A stretch of DNA of 39,057 nucleotides from an uncultured Halorubrum sp. (GTDB taxonomy: Archaea; Halobacteriota; Halobacteria; Halobacteriales; Haloferacaceae). The notes beneath the pieces were generated by a model. That model saw only the letters and a program-made list of their open reading frames with translations. It ran no database searches and had not been told where the DNA came from. The stretch's first letter is position 1, and each line of letters opens with the position of its first letter. The translations under genes were made by a program, and so were the position numbers. The stretch is from assembly GCF_937146585.1 (NCBI RefSeq), contig NZ_CAKZRO010000099.1, forward strand, positions 1 to 39,057. Direction: 5' to 3'. Shown piece after piece: positions 15,231-24,100 of the stretch.

Positions 15231-15283
15231 ATCGTGTGGAATACCGTCGATGGCCGGACGCCGCGGGGACGCGCACTCCCGAC

Positions 15284-15502
15284 TCAGTCCCCGCGTAGCC
15301 GCTTCATCCGGACGTACGCGATCGGGCTGGAGAGCGCGACGACGACGCCGACGCCGATCAGCGCGACGCCGAAGTCGACGGCGACGAACGACACCGCGGC
15401 GCCCGCGAGCCCGATCGCCGCGCCGGTGAACGCGACCGCGATGACCGCGCCGATCGGTTCGATGTCGCTCGGGTCGACCGACCGGGGGTCGGAGCTGCTC
15501 AT
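15284..15502 (-). CDS. small two-helix membrane protein
   Basis: This 72-aa protein has a short polar N-terminus (MSSSDPRSVDPSDIEPIG) followed by two hydrophobic segments: residues 18-40 (GAVIAVAFTGAAIGLAGAAVSFV) and 41-63 (AVDFGVALIGVGVVVALSSPIAY). The basic end YVRMKRLRGD should face the cytoplasm. The start at 15502 is chosen over an in-frame Met nine codons upstream, which adds only an Arg/Pro tail. It lies 107 bp upstream of the regulator start on the same strand. Function unknown. Confidence 0.7.
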   Translation of the reverse strand: MSSSDPRSVDPSDIEPIGAVIAVAFTGAAIGLAGAAVSFVAVDFGVALIGVGVVVALSSPIAYVRMKRLRGD

Positions 15503-15645
15503 ACCCGCCCCGAGGGGGCGCGGCCGCAAAACGGTGTCCGATCCGGCCGGTAGCTCGCCGACGACCCCGCCGACACCGACGAGTCGGGCGCGGTCGGCGG
15601 CGACCGATCCCCACCATTGAAGCGGCGTCGCGTCGCGTGACCGGT

Positions 15646-16551
15646 ATGACCACGGTCAGGATCATCGGCGCGCCGACCGACTACGGAGCGAACCGACGCG
15701 GGGTCGACATGGGGCCCTCGGCGATCCGCTACGGCGGGCTCGCCGACCAGCTCGCCGGAGCCGGCGTCGAGACCGTCGACGCGGGCGACCTCCTCGTCCC
15801 GCGGGCGGAGGAGCGCGACCCGGACGCGGACGCGCCGAGCGAGGGGAAAGCGAAGTTCCTCCGCGAGACCGAGGAGGTCTGCCGGCAGCTCGGCGACGAG
15901 GTCGCGGCGACGCTCGCCGACGGCGAGGTGCCGCTCGCGCTCGGCGGCGACCACTCCATCGCCATCGGGAGCCTCTCGGGCTCCGCCCGCGACGCGGACA
16001 TCGGGGCCGTGTGGTTCGACGCGCACGCGGACCTCAACACGCCCGCGACGACGCCGTCGGGGAACGTCCACGGCATGCCGCTGGCGGCCGCGCTCGGGAT
16101 CGACGAGTTCGCGGACACCGAGTGGGCGAACGCGCCGGGACTCTCGCCGGAGAACGTCGCCTTGGTCGGCCTCCGATCGGTCGACGAGGCGGAGGTGGAG
16201 CTGATCCGCGACCGCGGCTTCGCGGCGTACACGATGTCAGACATCGACGAGCGGGGGATCACGGAGGTCACCGAGGAGGCGCTCACCGTCGCCTCGACCG
16301 GCGTCGACGGGATCCACGTCAGCCTCGACTTGGACTGGCTCGACCCCAACGCCGCGCCCGGCGTCGGGACGCCCGTCCGCGGCGGGGTCACCTACCGGGA
16401 GGCCCACAGCGCGATGGAGATCGTCGACGAGACCGACGCGCTCCGCTCGATGGAGATCGTCGAGGTGAATCCGACGCTGGACCAGCACAACGAGACCGCG
16501 GAGCTGGCGACGGAGCTGGCGGCGAGCGCGCTCGGCAAGCGGGTCCTCTAA
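15646..16551 (+). CDS. rocF: arginase (ureohydrolase family)
   Basis: This 301-aa enzyme hydrolyses L-arginine to ornithine and urea with two manganese ions. All six metal ligands are visible: His103 (GGDHSIAIGS), Asp125, His127 and Asp129 (WFDAHADLNT), Asp228 and Asp230 (SLDLDWLDP). SGNVHGMPLA at 138-147 is the arginase-type substrate loop, and GTPVRGGVTYREAH is also arginase-like. Agmatinases differ in these loops, so arginase is preferred, with agmatinase or formiminoglutamase less likely. The ATG at 15646 was chosen over an in-frame GTG three codons earlier because the family starts directly with the first beta strand (VRIIGAPTDYGANRRGV). It is monocistronic and not next to other arginine genes. 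Confidence 0.92.
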   Translation: MTTVRIIGAPTDYGANRRGVDMGPSAIRYGGLADQLAGAGVETVDAGDLLVPRAEERDPDADAPSEGKAKFLRETEEVCRQLGDEVAATLADGEVPLALGGDHSIAIGSLSGSARDADIGAVWFDAHADLNTPATTPSGNVHGMPLAAALGIDEFADTEWANAPGLSPENVALVGLRSVDEAEVELIRDRGFAAYTMSDIDERGITEVTEEALTVASTGVDGIHVSLDLDWLDPNAAPGVGTPVRGGVTYREAHSAMEIVDETDALRSMEIVEVNPTLDQHNETAELATELAASALGKRVL

Positions 16552-16568
16552 CTCTGGGCCGGGGCGGG

Positions 16569-16868
16569 TCAGACGCCGCGGTCGAGCTGTTCGACGACCC
16601 GCTGGAGGTCCGCCGCCGACTCGATCTCGCCTTTGATCTCCTCGCGGCGGCGCACCGCCGCCGAGTCGGCGTCGTACGCGCGGACGAACTCGGCGCGGGT
16701 GTGCTCGTCGAACGCGTGGCGGATCGCGAAGTAGCCGTCGGGGACGATTGTGCCGCACACCTTACACTCGTGGCGCTGGTGATCGTTCGTCTGGTGGACG
16801 ATCGCCGCCTCCACGTCGTCGAAGGCGGCGTCGCAGTCGCCGATGCCGCACGTCCAGCGAGGGGCCAT
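16569..16868 (-). CDS. small protein with two tandem C2H2 zinc fingers
   Basis: This 99-aa protein has two evenly built C2H2 modules. The first is Cys7-x4-Cys12-x12-His25-x4-His30, the second Cys35-x2-Cys38-x12-His51-x4-His56. The fingers are separated by only four residues. The remaining 43 residues form a charged helix (FVRAYDADSAAVRRREEIKGEIES...ADLQRVVEQLDRGV), which could be a coiled coil for dimerisation or partner binding. The motifs predict one zinc per finger. C2H2-like small proteins are abundant in haloarchaea and mostly uncharacterised. The role could be DNA, RNA or protein binding. It is convergent with the arginase gene, 17 bp away. Confidence 0.82.
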   Translation of the reverse strand: MAPRWTCGIGDCDAAFDDVEAAIVHQTNDHQRHECKVCGTIVPDGYFAIRHAFDEHTRAEFVRAYDADSAAVRRREEIKGEIESAADLQRVVEQLDRGV

Positions 16869-17048
16869 ACCCGGACTCTCGCCCGAGGGGGATTAACGGT
16901 TTCCCAACTCGGCGCGGGCCCGCCGGGCGGTCGTCGCGGGCGACGCCGGGGCGCTCGGTACCGTCCGCGCCGCGGCGTCGGACCCGCGGTCGCGGCACCG
17001 TCGTCGTCGAACGATACCCCTTTGCGCGGGCGCGACGACCGTCCGACC

Positions 17049-17813
17049 GTGACCCGATCGCAAACGCGCGTCGACGCCCACGTCAAGGTGCTCGACGACG
17101 AGGTCGTCTCCCGGGCGAAGGCCCGCGACATCGACGCGCTCGTGTACGCGCCGCACTTCACGCGCCTCCCGACGATCCGCGAGCGTGCGGCCCGGTACAC
17201 CGACGACGAGCTTCAGGTCATCCCCGCCCGCGAGGTGTTCACCGGCGACTGGGGGAACCGCCGCCACCTCCTCGTCTTGGGCCTCTCCGACCCCGTCCCC
17301 GACTACATCACCTTCGAGGGCGCGATGGCCGAGTTCGAGCGGCAGGAGGCGGCCGTCCTCGTCCCCCACCCCGGATTCGCCACCATCTCGCTCACGCGGC
17401 CCGAGGTCGACGCCCACGCCGAGCGGATCGACGCGGTCGAGACGTACAACACCAAGCTCCTGCCGCACCAGAACGCGCGCGCCCGCCGGACCGCGGCGGA
17501 GACCGGCTGCGACGGGTTCGGCTCCTCGTACGCCCACCTCCCCGGCACGGTCGGCGAGGCGTGGACGGCCTTCGACGGCGACCTCGCAGACGAGGCGGCG
17601 GTCGTCGAGGCCTTCCGGGAGCGCCGCCCCCGGACCGTCATCCACCGCGGCGGCGCCGGCCACCAGCTCCGCGGCCTCGTCGAGTTCGCGCACCTCGGCT
17701 ACGAGAACACGTGGGCGAAGCTCGACCGGATGTTCCTCTCCGGCAACGAGCCGACGCTGCCGTCGAACGTCGCCTACGAGGGTCGGTTCGACGACGTGAG
17801 CGTCTACGAGTGA
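17049..17813 (+). CDS. PHP-domain-like metal-dependent hydrolase
   Basis: This 254-aa protein resembles the PHP (polymerase and histidinol phosphatase) family. RVDAHVKVLDDEVVSRAKARDIDALVYAPHFTRLP matches the first strand-helix block, where the usual DLHxH is reduced to DAH. VIPAREVFTGDWGNRRHLLVLGL contains the conserved Glu and His region. VLVPHPGF is the central His motif, and SSYAHLPGTVGEAWTAF replaces the usual GSDAH. Because motif one and the last motif deviate, catalysis is not certain. The gene starts with GTG at 17049; no ATG lies near and the fold begins right after it. Possible activities include phosphoesterase or a domain of nucleic-acid metabolism. Confidence 0.72.
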   Translation: MTRSQTRVDAHVKVLDDEVVSRAKARDIDALVYAPHFTRLPTIRERAARYTDDELQVIPAREVFTGDWGNRRHLLVLGLSDPVPDYITFEGAMAEFERQEAAVLVPHPGFATISLTRPEVDAHAERIDAVETYNTKLLPHQNARARRTAAETGCDGFGSSYAHLPGTVGEAWTAFDGDLADEAAVVEAFRERRPRTVIHRGGAGHQLRGLVEFAHLGYENTWAKLDRMFLSGNEPTLPSNVAYEGRFDDVSVYE

Positions 17814-17863
17814 GCGGTCGAACGGGCGTCGCGGAGCGGTGCCGTTCCCGGCCTCCGCCTCGG

Positions 17864-18364
17864 TCAGAGCCCGAATCCGGCGGCGGCCTCGGAGGCGACG
17901 GAGAGGTCCAAGTCTAGGTTCACGACGTACGTGTGGATCGCCCAGAAGGCCGCCAGCTCGATCGCGGTGATGATCACGGTGACGAGGTCGGCGTACTTGC
18001 TGCTCGTCGTCACGCCGCTCGGGAACCCGAACTCCCTGTCCGAGAGCGGGTGGAACAGCGCGATGCCGCGCCGGCTCCCCACCACGTCGAGGATGTAGTG
18101 AGTCAACACGCCGATCCACACGTACTGGAGGTTACCGAAGACGATCGGATACGCGAGGAAGATCGCCAGCACGGGGAGGCTGTGGAGTGTCTTCCGGTGG
18201 CGGCCGAAGGCGGTGTCGACGTCGGGGAACAGCGCCCCCAGCACGACGGGGGCGGTGATCTCGGCGACCGTCGTCGCGGTCGCGGCGTCGAGGCTCGGCT
18301 CGAGGATGAAGCCGAGCCCCAAGGCGAGAAGCAGGCCGTTGAGAACGTGACCGCGTTTGTTCAT
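17864..18364 (-). CDS. membrane-bound metal-dependent hydrolase (YdjM/DUF457-like)
   Basis: This 166-aa integral membrane protein matches the YdjM-type family of predicted membrane-bound metal-dependent hydrolases. It starts MNKRGHVLNG with the conserved His6. It then has LGALFPDVDTAFGRHRKTLHS (an Asp/His cluster), LTHYILDVVGSRRGIALFHPLSDREFGFP (a second His/Asp cluster), and about four hydrophobic segments. The acidic and histidine residues would form a metal site at the membrane face. The substrate is unknown for the family. The ATG at 18364 is far downstream of the start of a longer open frame whose extra part is antisense to the aminotransferase gene. Confidence 0.85.
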   Translation of the reverse strand: MNKRGHVLNGLLLALGLGFILEPSLDAATATTVAEITAPVVLGALFPDVDTAFGRHRKTLHSLPVLAIFLAYPIVFGNLQYVWIGVLTHYILDVVGSRRGIALFHPLSDREFGFPSGVTTSSKYADLVTVIITAIELAAFWAIHTYVVNLDLDLSVASEAAAGFGL

Positions 18365-18404
18365 GCTCTCCGAGTGCGTCCGTCGATAAGTCAAACCACC
18401 GGAT

Positions 18405-18515
18405 CGCGGCGGCGGTCGCCGCGTTGAGTCGGTCCCTCGCATCGGCGGTCGCCAACGCGCTGGGGCAGTCCTTCGCAGCAGCGGTCGCCGCGCAGAGGCG
18501 GTCCCACGCCGCGGC
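18405..18515. repeat. three imperfect tandem repeats of 33-36 bp
   Basis: The core GCGGTCGCC occurs at 18412-18420, 18445-18453 and 18481-18489. Each is followed about 11 bp later by a GGTCC-like block (CGGTCCCTCG, CAGTCCTTCG, CGGTCCCACG). The periods are 33 and 36 bp. The repeats lie in the 199-bp gap between the leftward hydrolase gene and the rightward aminotransferase gene. Confidence 0.6.
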
Positions 18516-18563
18516 GCCCGTTCCGGGCGAAAGAGCCACGGCGGGCGCGCCCGACCCGCCCGT

Positions 18564-19682
18564 ATGGAGTACGAGGAGCCGAAGTTCTTCCACGTGATGC
18601 AGTACGCCGCGGCCGCCGACGGCGACGTCATCGACATGGTGAGCGGCAACCCCGACTGGGAGCCGCCCGCCGCGCTCCGCGAGGCGCTCCGCGAGTACGC
18701 CGACGCCCCGCCCGCCGACTTCCAGTACCCGCCGAGCGAGGGGCTCCGCGAGCTCCGGGAGGCGATCGCCGAGCGCCGCGGCGTCGACCCCGGGCGCGTG
18801 GTCGTCACCAACGGGACGGGCGAGGCGAACTACCTCGCGATGGCCCGCGCGCTGGACCGCGACGCGGGCGACGAGGCGCTGCTCATGGACCCGGTGTACC
18901 CGTACTACCCCGGGAAGACCCACCTGCTCGACGGGACCCCGACGCTCGTGCCGACGGCGCGCGACGGCGGGCTCGACGTCGACGCGATCCGCGAGGCGGC
19001 GAGCGAGGACACCGCCCTGATCGTCCTCAACACGCCGAACAACCCGACCGGGGCCGTCTACGACCTCGACGCTGTCCGCGAGGTCGTCGACGTGGCGGCG
19101 GCGGTCGACGCGCTCGTCGTCGTCGACGAGGTGTACGGCCGGTTCGACCTCTCCGGCTCGTTCGAGTCGGCGCTGAGCTTAGACGACGACCGCGTGATCG
19201 TCACCAGCGGCTTCTCGAAGTCGATGGCGATCACGGGGTTCCGCGTGGGCTACGGGGTCTTCCCCGAGGCGCACGTCGACGACGCCAAGACGCGGCACAT
19301 GCTGGTGAACGTCGCCGGCGCGCGCCCCTCCCAGTACGCGGTGTACCACGCGCTCGCCGAGACGCCGCCGGAGTACTACGCCGAGTCGCGAGAGCTGCTC
19401 GCGGACCGCGTCGCGGCGTTCACCGACGCCCTCGACGCGGCCGGCGCGGAGTACAGCCGCCCCGAGGGGGCCTTCTACGTCCTCGCGCGCTTCGACGGCT
19501 TCCCCGGCACGATGGCGAACGTCAAGCGGCTGGTCGACGAGGCGGGCGTCGCGGGGATGCCCGGCGAGGCGTTCGGCACCGCCCGCAGCGACTGGATCCG
19601 GTTCGCCCTGGTGACGCCGCGCGCGGCCGAGGCCGCGGAGCGGCTCGCCGACTACTTCGCCGAGGAACCGGCGCCCCGCTGA
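18564..19682 (+). CDS. PLP-dependent aminotransferase, class I/II
   Basis: This 372-aa enzyme moves amino groups between amino acids and 2-oxo acids using pyridoxal phosphate. VTNGTGEANYLAMARAL is the PLP phosphate-binding turn. NTPNNPTG at 156-163 carries the Asn that contacts the PLP ring, VVDEVYGRF holds the conserved Asp and Tyr, and SGFSKSMAITGFRVGYG contains the Schiff-base Lys219 followed by the Arg of the phosphate cup. SDWIRFALV supplies the substrate-carboxylate Arg near the C-terminus. It resembles the aspartate/aromatic/alanine aminotransferase group; the exact substrate cannot be told. Start ATG at 18564 gives MEYEEPKFFHVMQYAAA. No cofactor or pathway genes lie beside it. Confidence 0.93.
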   Translation: MEYEEPKFFHVMQYAAAADGDVIDMVSGNPDWEPPAALREALREYADAPPADFQYPPSEGLRELREAIAERRGVDPGRVVVTNGTGEANYLAMARALDRDAGDEALLMDPVYPYYPGKTHLLDGTPTLVPTARDGGLDVDAIREAASEDTALIVLNTPNNPTGAVYDLDAVREVVDVAAAVDALVVVDEVYGRFDLSGSFESALSLDDDRVIVTSGFSKSMAITGFRVGYGVFPEAHVDDAKTRHMLVNVAGARPSQYAVYHALAETPPEYYAESRELLADRVAAFTDALDAAGAEYSRPEGAFYVLARFDGFPGTMANVKRLVDEAGVAGMPGEAFGTARSDWIRFALVTPRAAEAAERLADYFAEEPAPR

Positions 19683-19733
19683 GCGACCGCCTCCGTGTCG
19701 CCCGCCGCCAGAGCCGACCGCCGTGCTCGGCCC

Positions 19734-20996
19734 TCACCGACCGCGGACGCGGCTCGCGACGGCCACGGTCAAGACGGCGAGGAGCGCCGCGACGACCCCG
19801 AACCCGGGATTCTCGTCGTCGGTGGCCCCGTCGTCGCCGCCGGAGCCGTCTCCGCCGCTCCCCGCCCCCTCGTCGTCGGAGTCGTTCCCGACGGGCTCCT
19901 CAGACTGCTCGACCCCCGTCACGGTTATCGGGTCGGCCGTCGCGTCGTCGTTCCGGGCGACGACCGTCCGGTCGCCGGCGGTCCGGATCGGCAATTCGAG
20001 CTCGCCGCGGTCGTCGGTCTCCCCGACGACCTCGCCGTCCACTTCGACGGTCGCGCCCGCGACCGGCTCGTCGTAGGCGTTCCGCACGGTCACGCGCGTC
20101 GTCTCGCCGACGATGACTGCCTCGTTCGCCGCGGAAACGGAGAGGGCGGCGCTCCGCTGCGCGGTGGCGTTCGCGCTCACCGGCGACTCCCGCACCCTGA
20201 CCCGTTCGACGGACGGCTCGTACCCCTCCTTGACGACCTCGACGGTGTACAGCGCGTTCACGGGCACGGTGAGCGAGGCCGTCCCCTCGGTCACGCTCAC
20301 CCGTCCGTCGAACACCGACGAGGAGGCCCGCACCGCCCCCGCCTCGATCGGCATCGGCGGGTCGAAGTGGTCGTCGAACGTGCGGACGTCGAGGGTCGTG
20401 GTGCCGCGTTCGATCGCGATCTCGGTCTCGTTGTCCTCGCCCACCGTCACGGCGCGCGACGACTCGAAGTACCCCGGCTTCACGACGATGACGTCGTAGT
20501 CGCCGCGCTCGAGGCGCGCCGTCTCGTAGGTGCCGTCCGAGCCGGTCTCCCCGCGGTCGACCGTCCGGCCGTCCTCGCGGACGGTCACCCGCGCGTCGGC
20601 CTGCGAACGGTTCTGGCCGTCGACGACCGACACGAGCGCGGTCCCGCTCCGGGTGACGCCGAGGTCGACGTCCCTCGCGGTCGCGTTGTCGATCCGAAGC
20701 GGCCGATTTCGGACGTAGGTGTCGTCGTCGACGTCGAGTTCGACGCTCGCTCCCTCGGGCACGTCGAGGAGCACGTTCCCGTTGCTCGCCGTCGTCCCGG
20801 ACGCGGTCCCCGTCTCCCCCGACTCGGTCTCCCACGCCGCCTCGACGGTCACGCCGCCGAGCGCGTCGCCGTCCTGATCGGCGACGGCGACGGTGAGCGT
20901 CACCGGGTCCGCCTGCTGACCGACCACGCCGCCGGCCGCGACGGCGGCGACGAACAGGGCTACCGCGAGGACGAGGACCGGGCGTGAGACGTTCAT
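19734..20996 (-). CDS. secreted surface protein with PGF-CTERM anchor
   Basis: This 420-aa protein is exported. Residues 1-26 form a signal peptide (MNVSRPVLVLAVALFVAAVAAG) with cleavage probably before QQADP. The body consists of about four immunoglobulin-like or carboxypeptidase-regulatory-like beta domains. Each has the pattern 'A.VTV..DG......G.TG.DG.Y....L..G.Y.V.V.' (for example DARVTVREDGRTVDRGETGS and AGATVEVDGEVVGETDDRG). A Gly/Asp/Ser-rich linker follows, then PGF at 397-399, a hydrophobic helix (VVAALLAVLTVAVAS) and the basic end RVRGR: a complete PGF-CTERM signal. Such tails are processed by archaeosortase A, encoded here at 31693-32655, with lipid attachment at the cell surface. 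N-glycosylation sequons (for example GQNRS) are present. TATA-like AATATATG lies about 25-32 nt upstream. Confidence 0.9.
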   Translation of the reverse strand: MNVSRPVLVLAVALFVAAVAAGGVVGQQADPVTLTVAVADQDGDALGGVTVEAAWETESGETGTASGTTASNGNVLLDVPEGASVELDVDDDTYVRNRPLRIDNATARDVDLGVTRSGTALVSVVDGQNRSQADARVTVREDGRTVDRGETGSDGTYETARLERGDYDVIVVKPGYFESSRAVTVGEDNETEIAIERGTTTLDVRTFDDHFDPPMPIEAGAVRASSSVFDGRVSVTEGTASLTVPVNALYTVEVVKEGYEPSVERVRVRESPVSANATAQRSAALSVSAANEAVIVGETTRVTVRNAYDEPVAGATVEVDGEVVGETDDRGELELPIRTAGDRTVVARNDDATADPITVTGVEQSEEPVGNDSDDEGAGSGGDGSGGDDGATDDENPGFGVVAALLAVLTVAVASRVRGR

Positions 20997-21020
20997 ATAC
21001 GGCACGCTAAACGCGCCGGT

Positions 21021-21028
21021 CATATATT
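21021..21028 (-). promoter_or_regulatory. TATA box of the PGF-CTERM protein gene
   Basis: AATATATG on the minus strand lies 25-32 nt before the ATG at 20996 in an otherwise GC-rich region, giving a leaderless or nearly leaderless mRNA. Confidence 0.55.
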
Positions 21029-21130
21029 GGTATGGGGCTGCTACCGGTCTCGCCCGCGAGGCCGCGGTCGGCTCCGAGCGGGCGCAGTCGCTCAGGCCGC
21101 GAGGCGACCGCGCGGGCCCCTGGTCGGGGC

Positions 21131-21145
21131 GGTTCGATCCGAACC
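21131..21145. promoter_or_regulatory. 6-3-6 perfect palindrome upstream of the ileS TATA box
   Basis: GGTTCG and CGAACC are exact reverse complements around ATC. The site is centred about 26 bp before the TATA-like TATTCAAATA, a position where archaeal activators or repressors bind. It also resembles a tRNA T-arm sequence, but no tRNA surrounds it. Confidence 0.35.
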
Positions 21146-21163
21146 GTTCCCACGACTCCGCCG

Positions 21164-21173
21164 TATTCAAATA
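21164..21173 (+). promoter_or_regulatory. TATA box of ileS
   Basis: TATTCAAATA lies 22-31 nt before the ileS ATG at 21195, fitting a leaderless transcript and fixing the start against longer in-frame upstream starts. Confidence 0.5.
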
Positions 21174-21194
21174 CGCGCGCGCAGACCAACGCGT

Positions 21195-24100
21195 ATGGAG
21201 CAGATCGACGACCAGTACGCGCCCGCGGACGTCGAGGCCGCGGTCGACGAGTACTGGGACGACCACGACGCCTACGAGGCGGCGAAGGAGGCGCACGCCG
21301 ACGACCCGCCGTTCTTCTTCGTGGACGGCCCGCCGTACACCTCCGGGCAGATGCACCTCGGGACGGCCTGGAACAAGACGCTGAAAGACGCCGTCATCCG
21401 GTACAAGCGGATGACCGGCCACCGCGTCACCGACCGCCCCGGCTACGACATGCACGGGCTCCCGATCGAGGTGAAAGTCGAGGAGGAGCTCGGCTTCGAG
21501 AACAAGCGGGACATCGAGGAGTACGGGATGGAGTCGTTCATCGAGAAGTGCAAGGAGTTCGCCCTGGAGAACCGGGCGGCGATGGACGAGGACTTCAAGT
21601 CCATCGGCGCGTGGATGGACTGGGAGAACCCGTACGAGACCATCTCGCCGGAGTACATGGAGGCCGCCTGGTGGGCGTTCTCCGAGGTCGCCGACAACGG
21701 GCTCGTCGAGCAGGGGAAGCGGTCCATCTCGCAGTGCCCGCGCTGCGAGACCGGGCTCGCCAACAACGAGGTCGAGTACGAGGACGTCGAGGACCCCTCG
21801 GTCTACGTGAAGTTCCCGCTCGCCGACCGCGAGGGGAGCCTCGTCATCTGGACGACGACGCCGTGGACCATTCCCGCGAACACCTTCGTCGCCGTCGACG
21901 AGGAGCTCACCTACAACGCGGTCCGCGCGGAGAAGGACGGCGAGTCGGAGCTCCTCTACGTCGCCGCGGAGTGCGTCGAGGACGTGCTCGGCGAGGGGCG
22001 CTACGAGGACTACGAGATCGAGGCGGAGCTGACCGGCGACGAGCTCGTCGGCTGGGCGTACGACCACCCGCTCGCCGACCGCGTCGCCGAGTACCCCGAC
22101 TTCGAGGGCGCCGGACGGGTGTACGCCGCGGACTACGTCGAGGCCGACCGGACCGGGCTCGTCCACTCCGCCCCCGGCCACGGGGAGGAGGACTTCCACC
22201 GCGGCACCGAGCTCGGGCTCGACGTCCACTGCCCCGTCGGGCCGAACGGCGAGTTCGAGGCGGCCGCCGGCGAGTACGCCGGCCAGTTCGTGCGCGACGC
22301 CAACGACGACATCATCGAGGACCTGGTCGCGGACGGCCACATGCTCGCGCACGGCACCGTCGACCACAGCTACGGCCACTGCTGGCGCTGTGACACCGGG
22401 ATCATCCAGCTGGTCACCGACCAGTGGTTCATCTCGATCACGGACGTGAAAGACGACCTCCTCGACAACATGGAGGACTCGGAGTGGCACCCCGACTGGG
22501 CGCGCGACAACCGCTTCCGCGACTTCATCCAGGACGCGCCCGACTGGAACGTCTCCCGCCAGCGCTACTGGGGCGTCCCGATCCCGATCTGGGTCCCCGA
22601 GGACGCCGAGGCGGGGAACCTCGACGAGGACATGATCGTGGTCGGCACCCGCGAGGAGCTCGCCGAGCGCGTCGAGGAGGAGGTCGACCCCGAGTCGATC
22701 GACCTCCACCGCCCCGCCGTCGACGACCTCACGATCGTCGAGGACGGGACGACCTACCGCCGCGTCGAGGACGTGTTCGACGTGTGGCTCGACTCCTCGG
22801 TCGCCTCGTGGGGCACGCTCGGCTACCCGAGCGACGAGGCCGCGCACGACGAGCTGTGGCCCGCCGACCTCATCATCGAGGCGCACGACCAGACCCGCGG
22901 CTGGTTCTGGTCGCAGCTCGGTATGGGCACCGCCGCGGTCGGCGAGATCCCCTACGAGGAGGTGCTGATGCACGGCTTCGCCAACGACGAGGACGGCCGG
23001 AAGATGTCGAAGTCGGTCGGCAACATCGTCACGCCGGAGGAGGCGATCGACCGCGCCGGCCGCGACCCGCTCCGCACCTACCTGCTCAGCCACGACCAGC
23101 AGGGCGTCGACCTCGCGTTCGAGTGGGACGGGCTCGGCGAGATCCAGGGCAAGCTCAACATCCTCTGGAACGTGTTCCGGTTCCCCCTGGAGTACATGGA
23201 CCTCGACGGCTACGACCCGGCCGACGCCGACCTCTCGGACGGCGAGCTCGAACTCGTCGACGAGTGGGTGCTCTCTCGGCTCCAGTCCGTCGAGGCCGAG
23301 GTCGCCGACGCCTGGGACGACTACCGGGTCAGCGACGCCGTCAACGCCGTGATCGAGTTCGTCACGCAGGACGTCTCGCGGTTCTACGTGAAGGCCGTCC
23401 GCGACCGCATGTGGGAGGAGGCCGACTCCGCCTCGAAGCGCGGCGCGTACGCCACGCTCGCGACGGTCCTCGACGAGGTGATCCGGCTGCTCGCGCCGAT
23501 CGCGCCGTACCTCACCGAGCGGATGTACCAGCGGCTCGACGGCGGGGCGACGACGGTCCACGCGCTGTCGTACCCCAAGCCGGACGCGGGCCTGCGCGAC
23601 GAGGACCTCGAACGCGACGTGGCGGCCTTCCGCGACATCGAGGAGGCGGCCGCGAACGCGCGCCAGCAGGCCGGCCGCAAGCTCCGCTGGCCCGTGCCGC
23701 GCGTCGTGGTCGAGACGGACGACGAGACGGTCGCGGGCGCGGTCGACCGCCTCGAACCGCTGATCGCCGACCGCGTCAACGCCCGCGACGTGGTGGTCAC
23801 CGAGGCCTTCGACGAGCTGGTCGAGACCGCGGAGCCGCAGATGGCCGCCATCGGCCCGGCGTTCGGCGGCGACGCACAGAAGGTGATGGAGGCGGTCCAG
23901 GGCGCGACCCGCGCCGAAATCGAGGGCGGCGCGGTCGCCGTCGACGGCGAGCCCGTCGACCTCGACGACGAGATGGTCGAGTACGTCGCGGAGCCGCCGG
24001 AGAACGTCTCCGGCGCCGACTTCGAGGGCGGCACCGTCTACGTCGACACCTCGCTGACCGCCGACATCGAGTCCGAGGGGTACGCCCGCGACGTGATCCG

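Noticed and set aside
18405-18515. CRISPR array
   Set aside because: The three units are imperfect throughout, with no identical repeats separated by unique spacers, and no cas genes are nearby.
21131-21145. tRNA T-arm-like sequence upstream of ileS
   Set aside because: No acceptor, D or anticodon arms can be drawn around it, so it is not a tRNA gene; kept only as a palindrome.
19734-23561. Minus-strand open frame of 1275 codons antisense to ileS
   Set aside because: It runs through the opposite strand of a clear ileS and only its last part (from 20996) is the real PGF-CTERM gene. The upstream part has Arg/Val/Asp-rich shadow composition and no motif.
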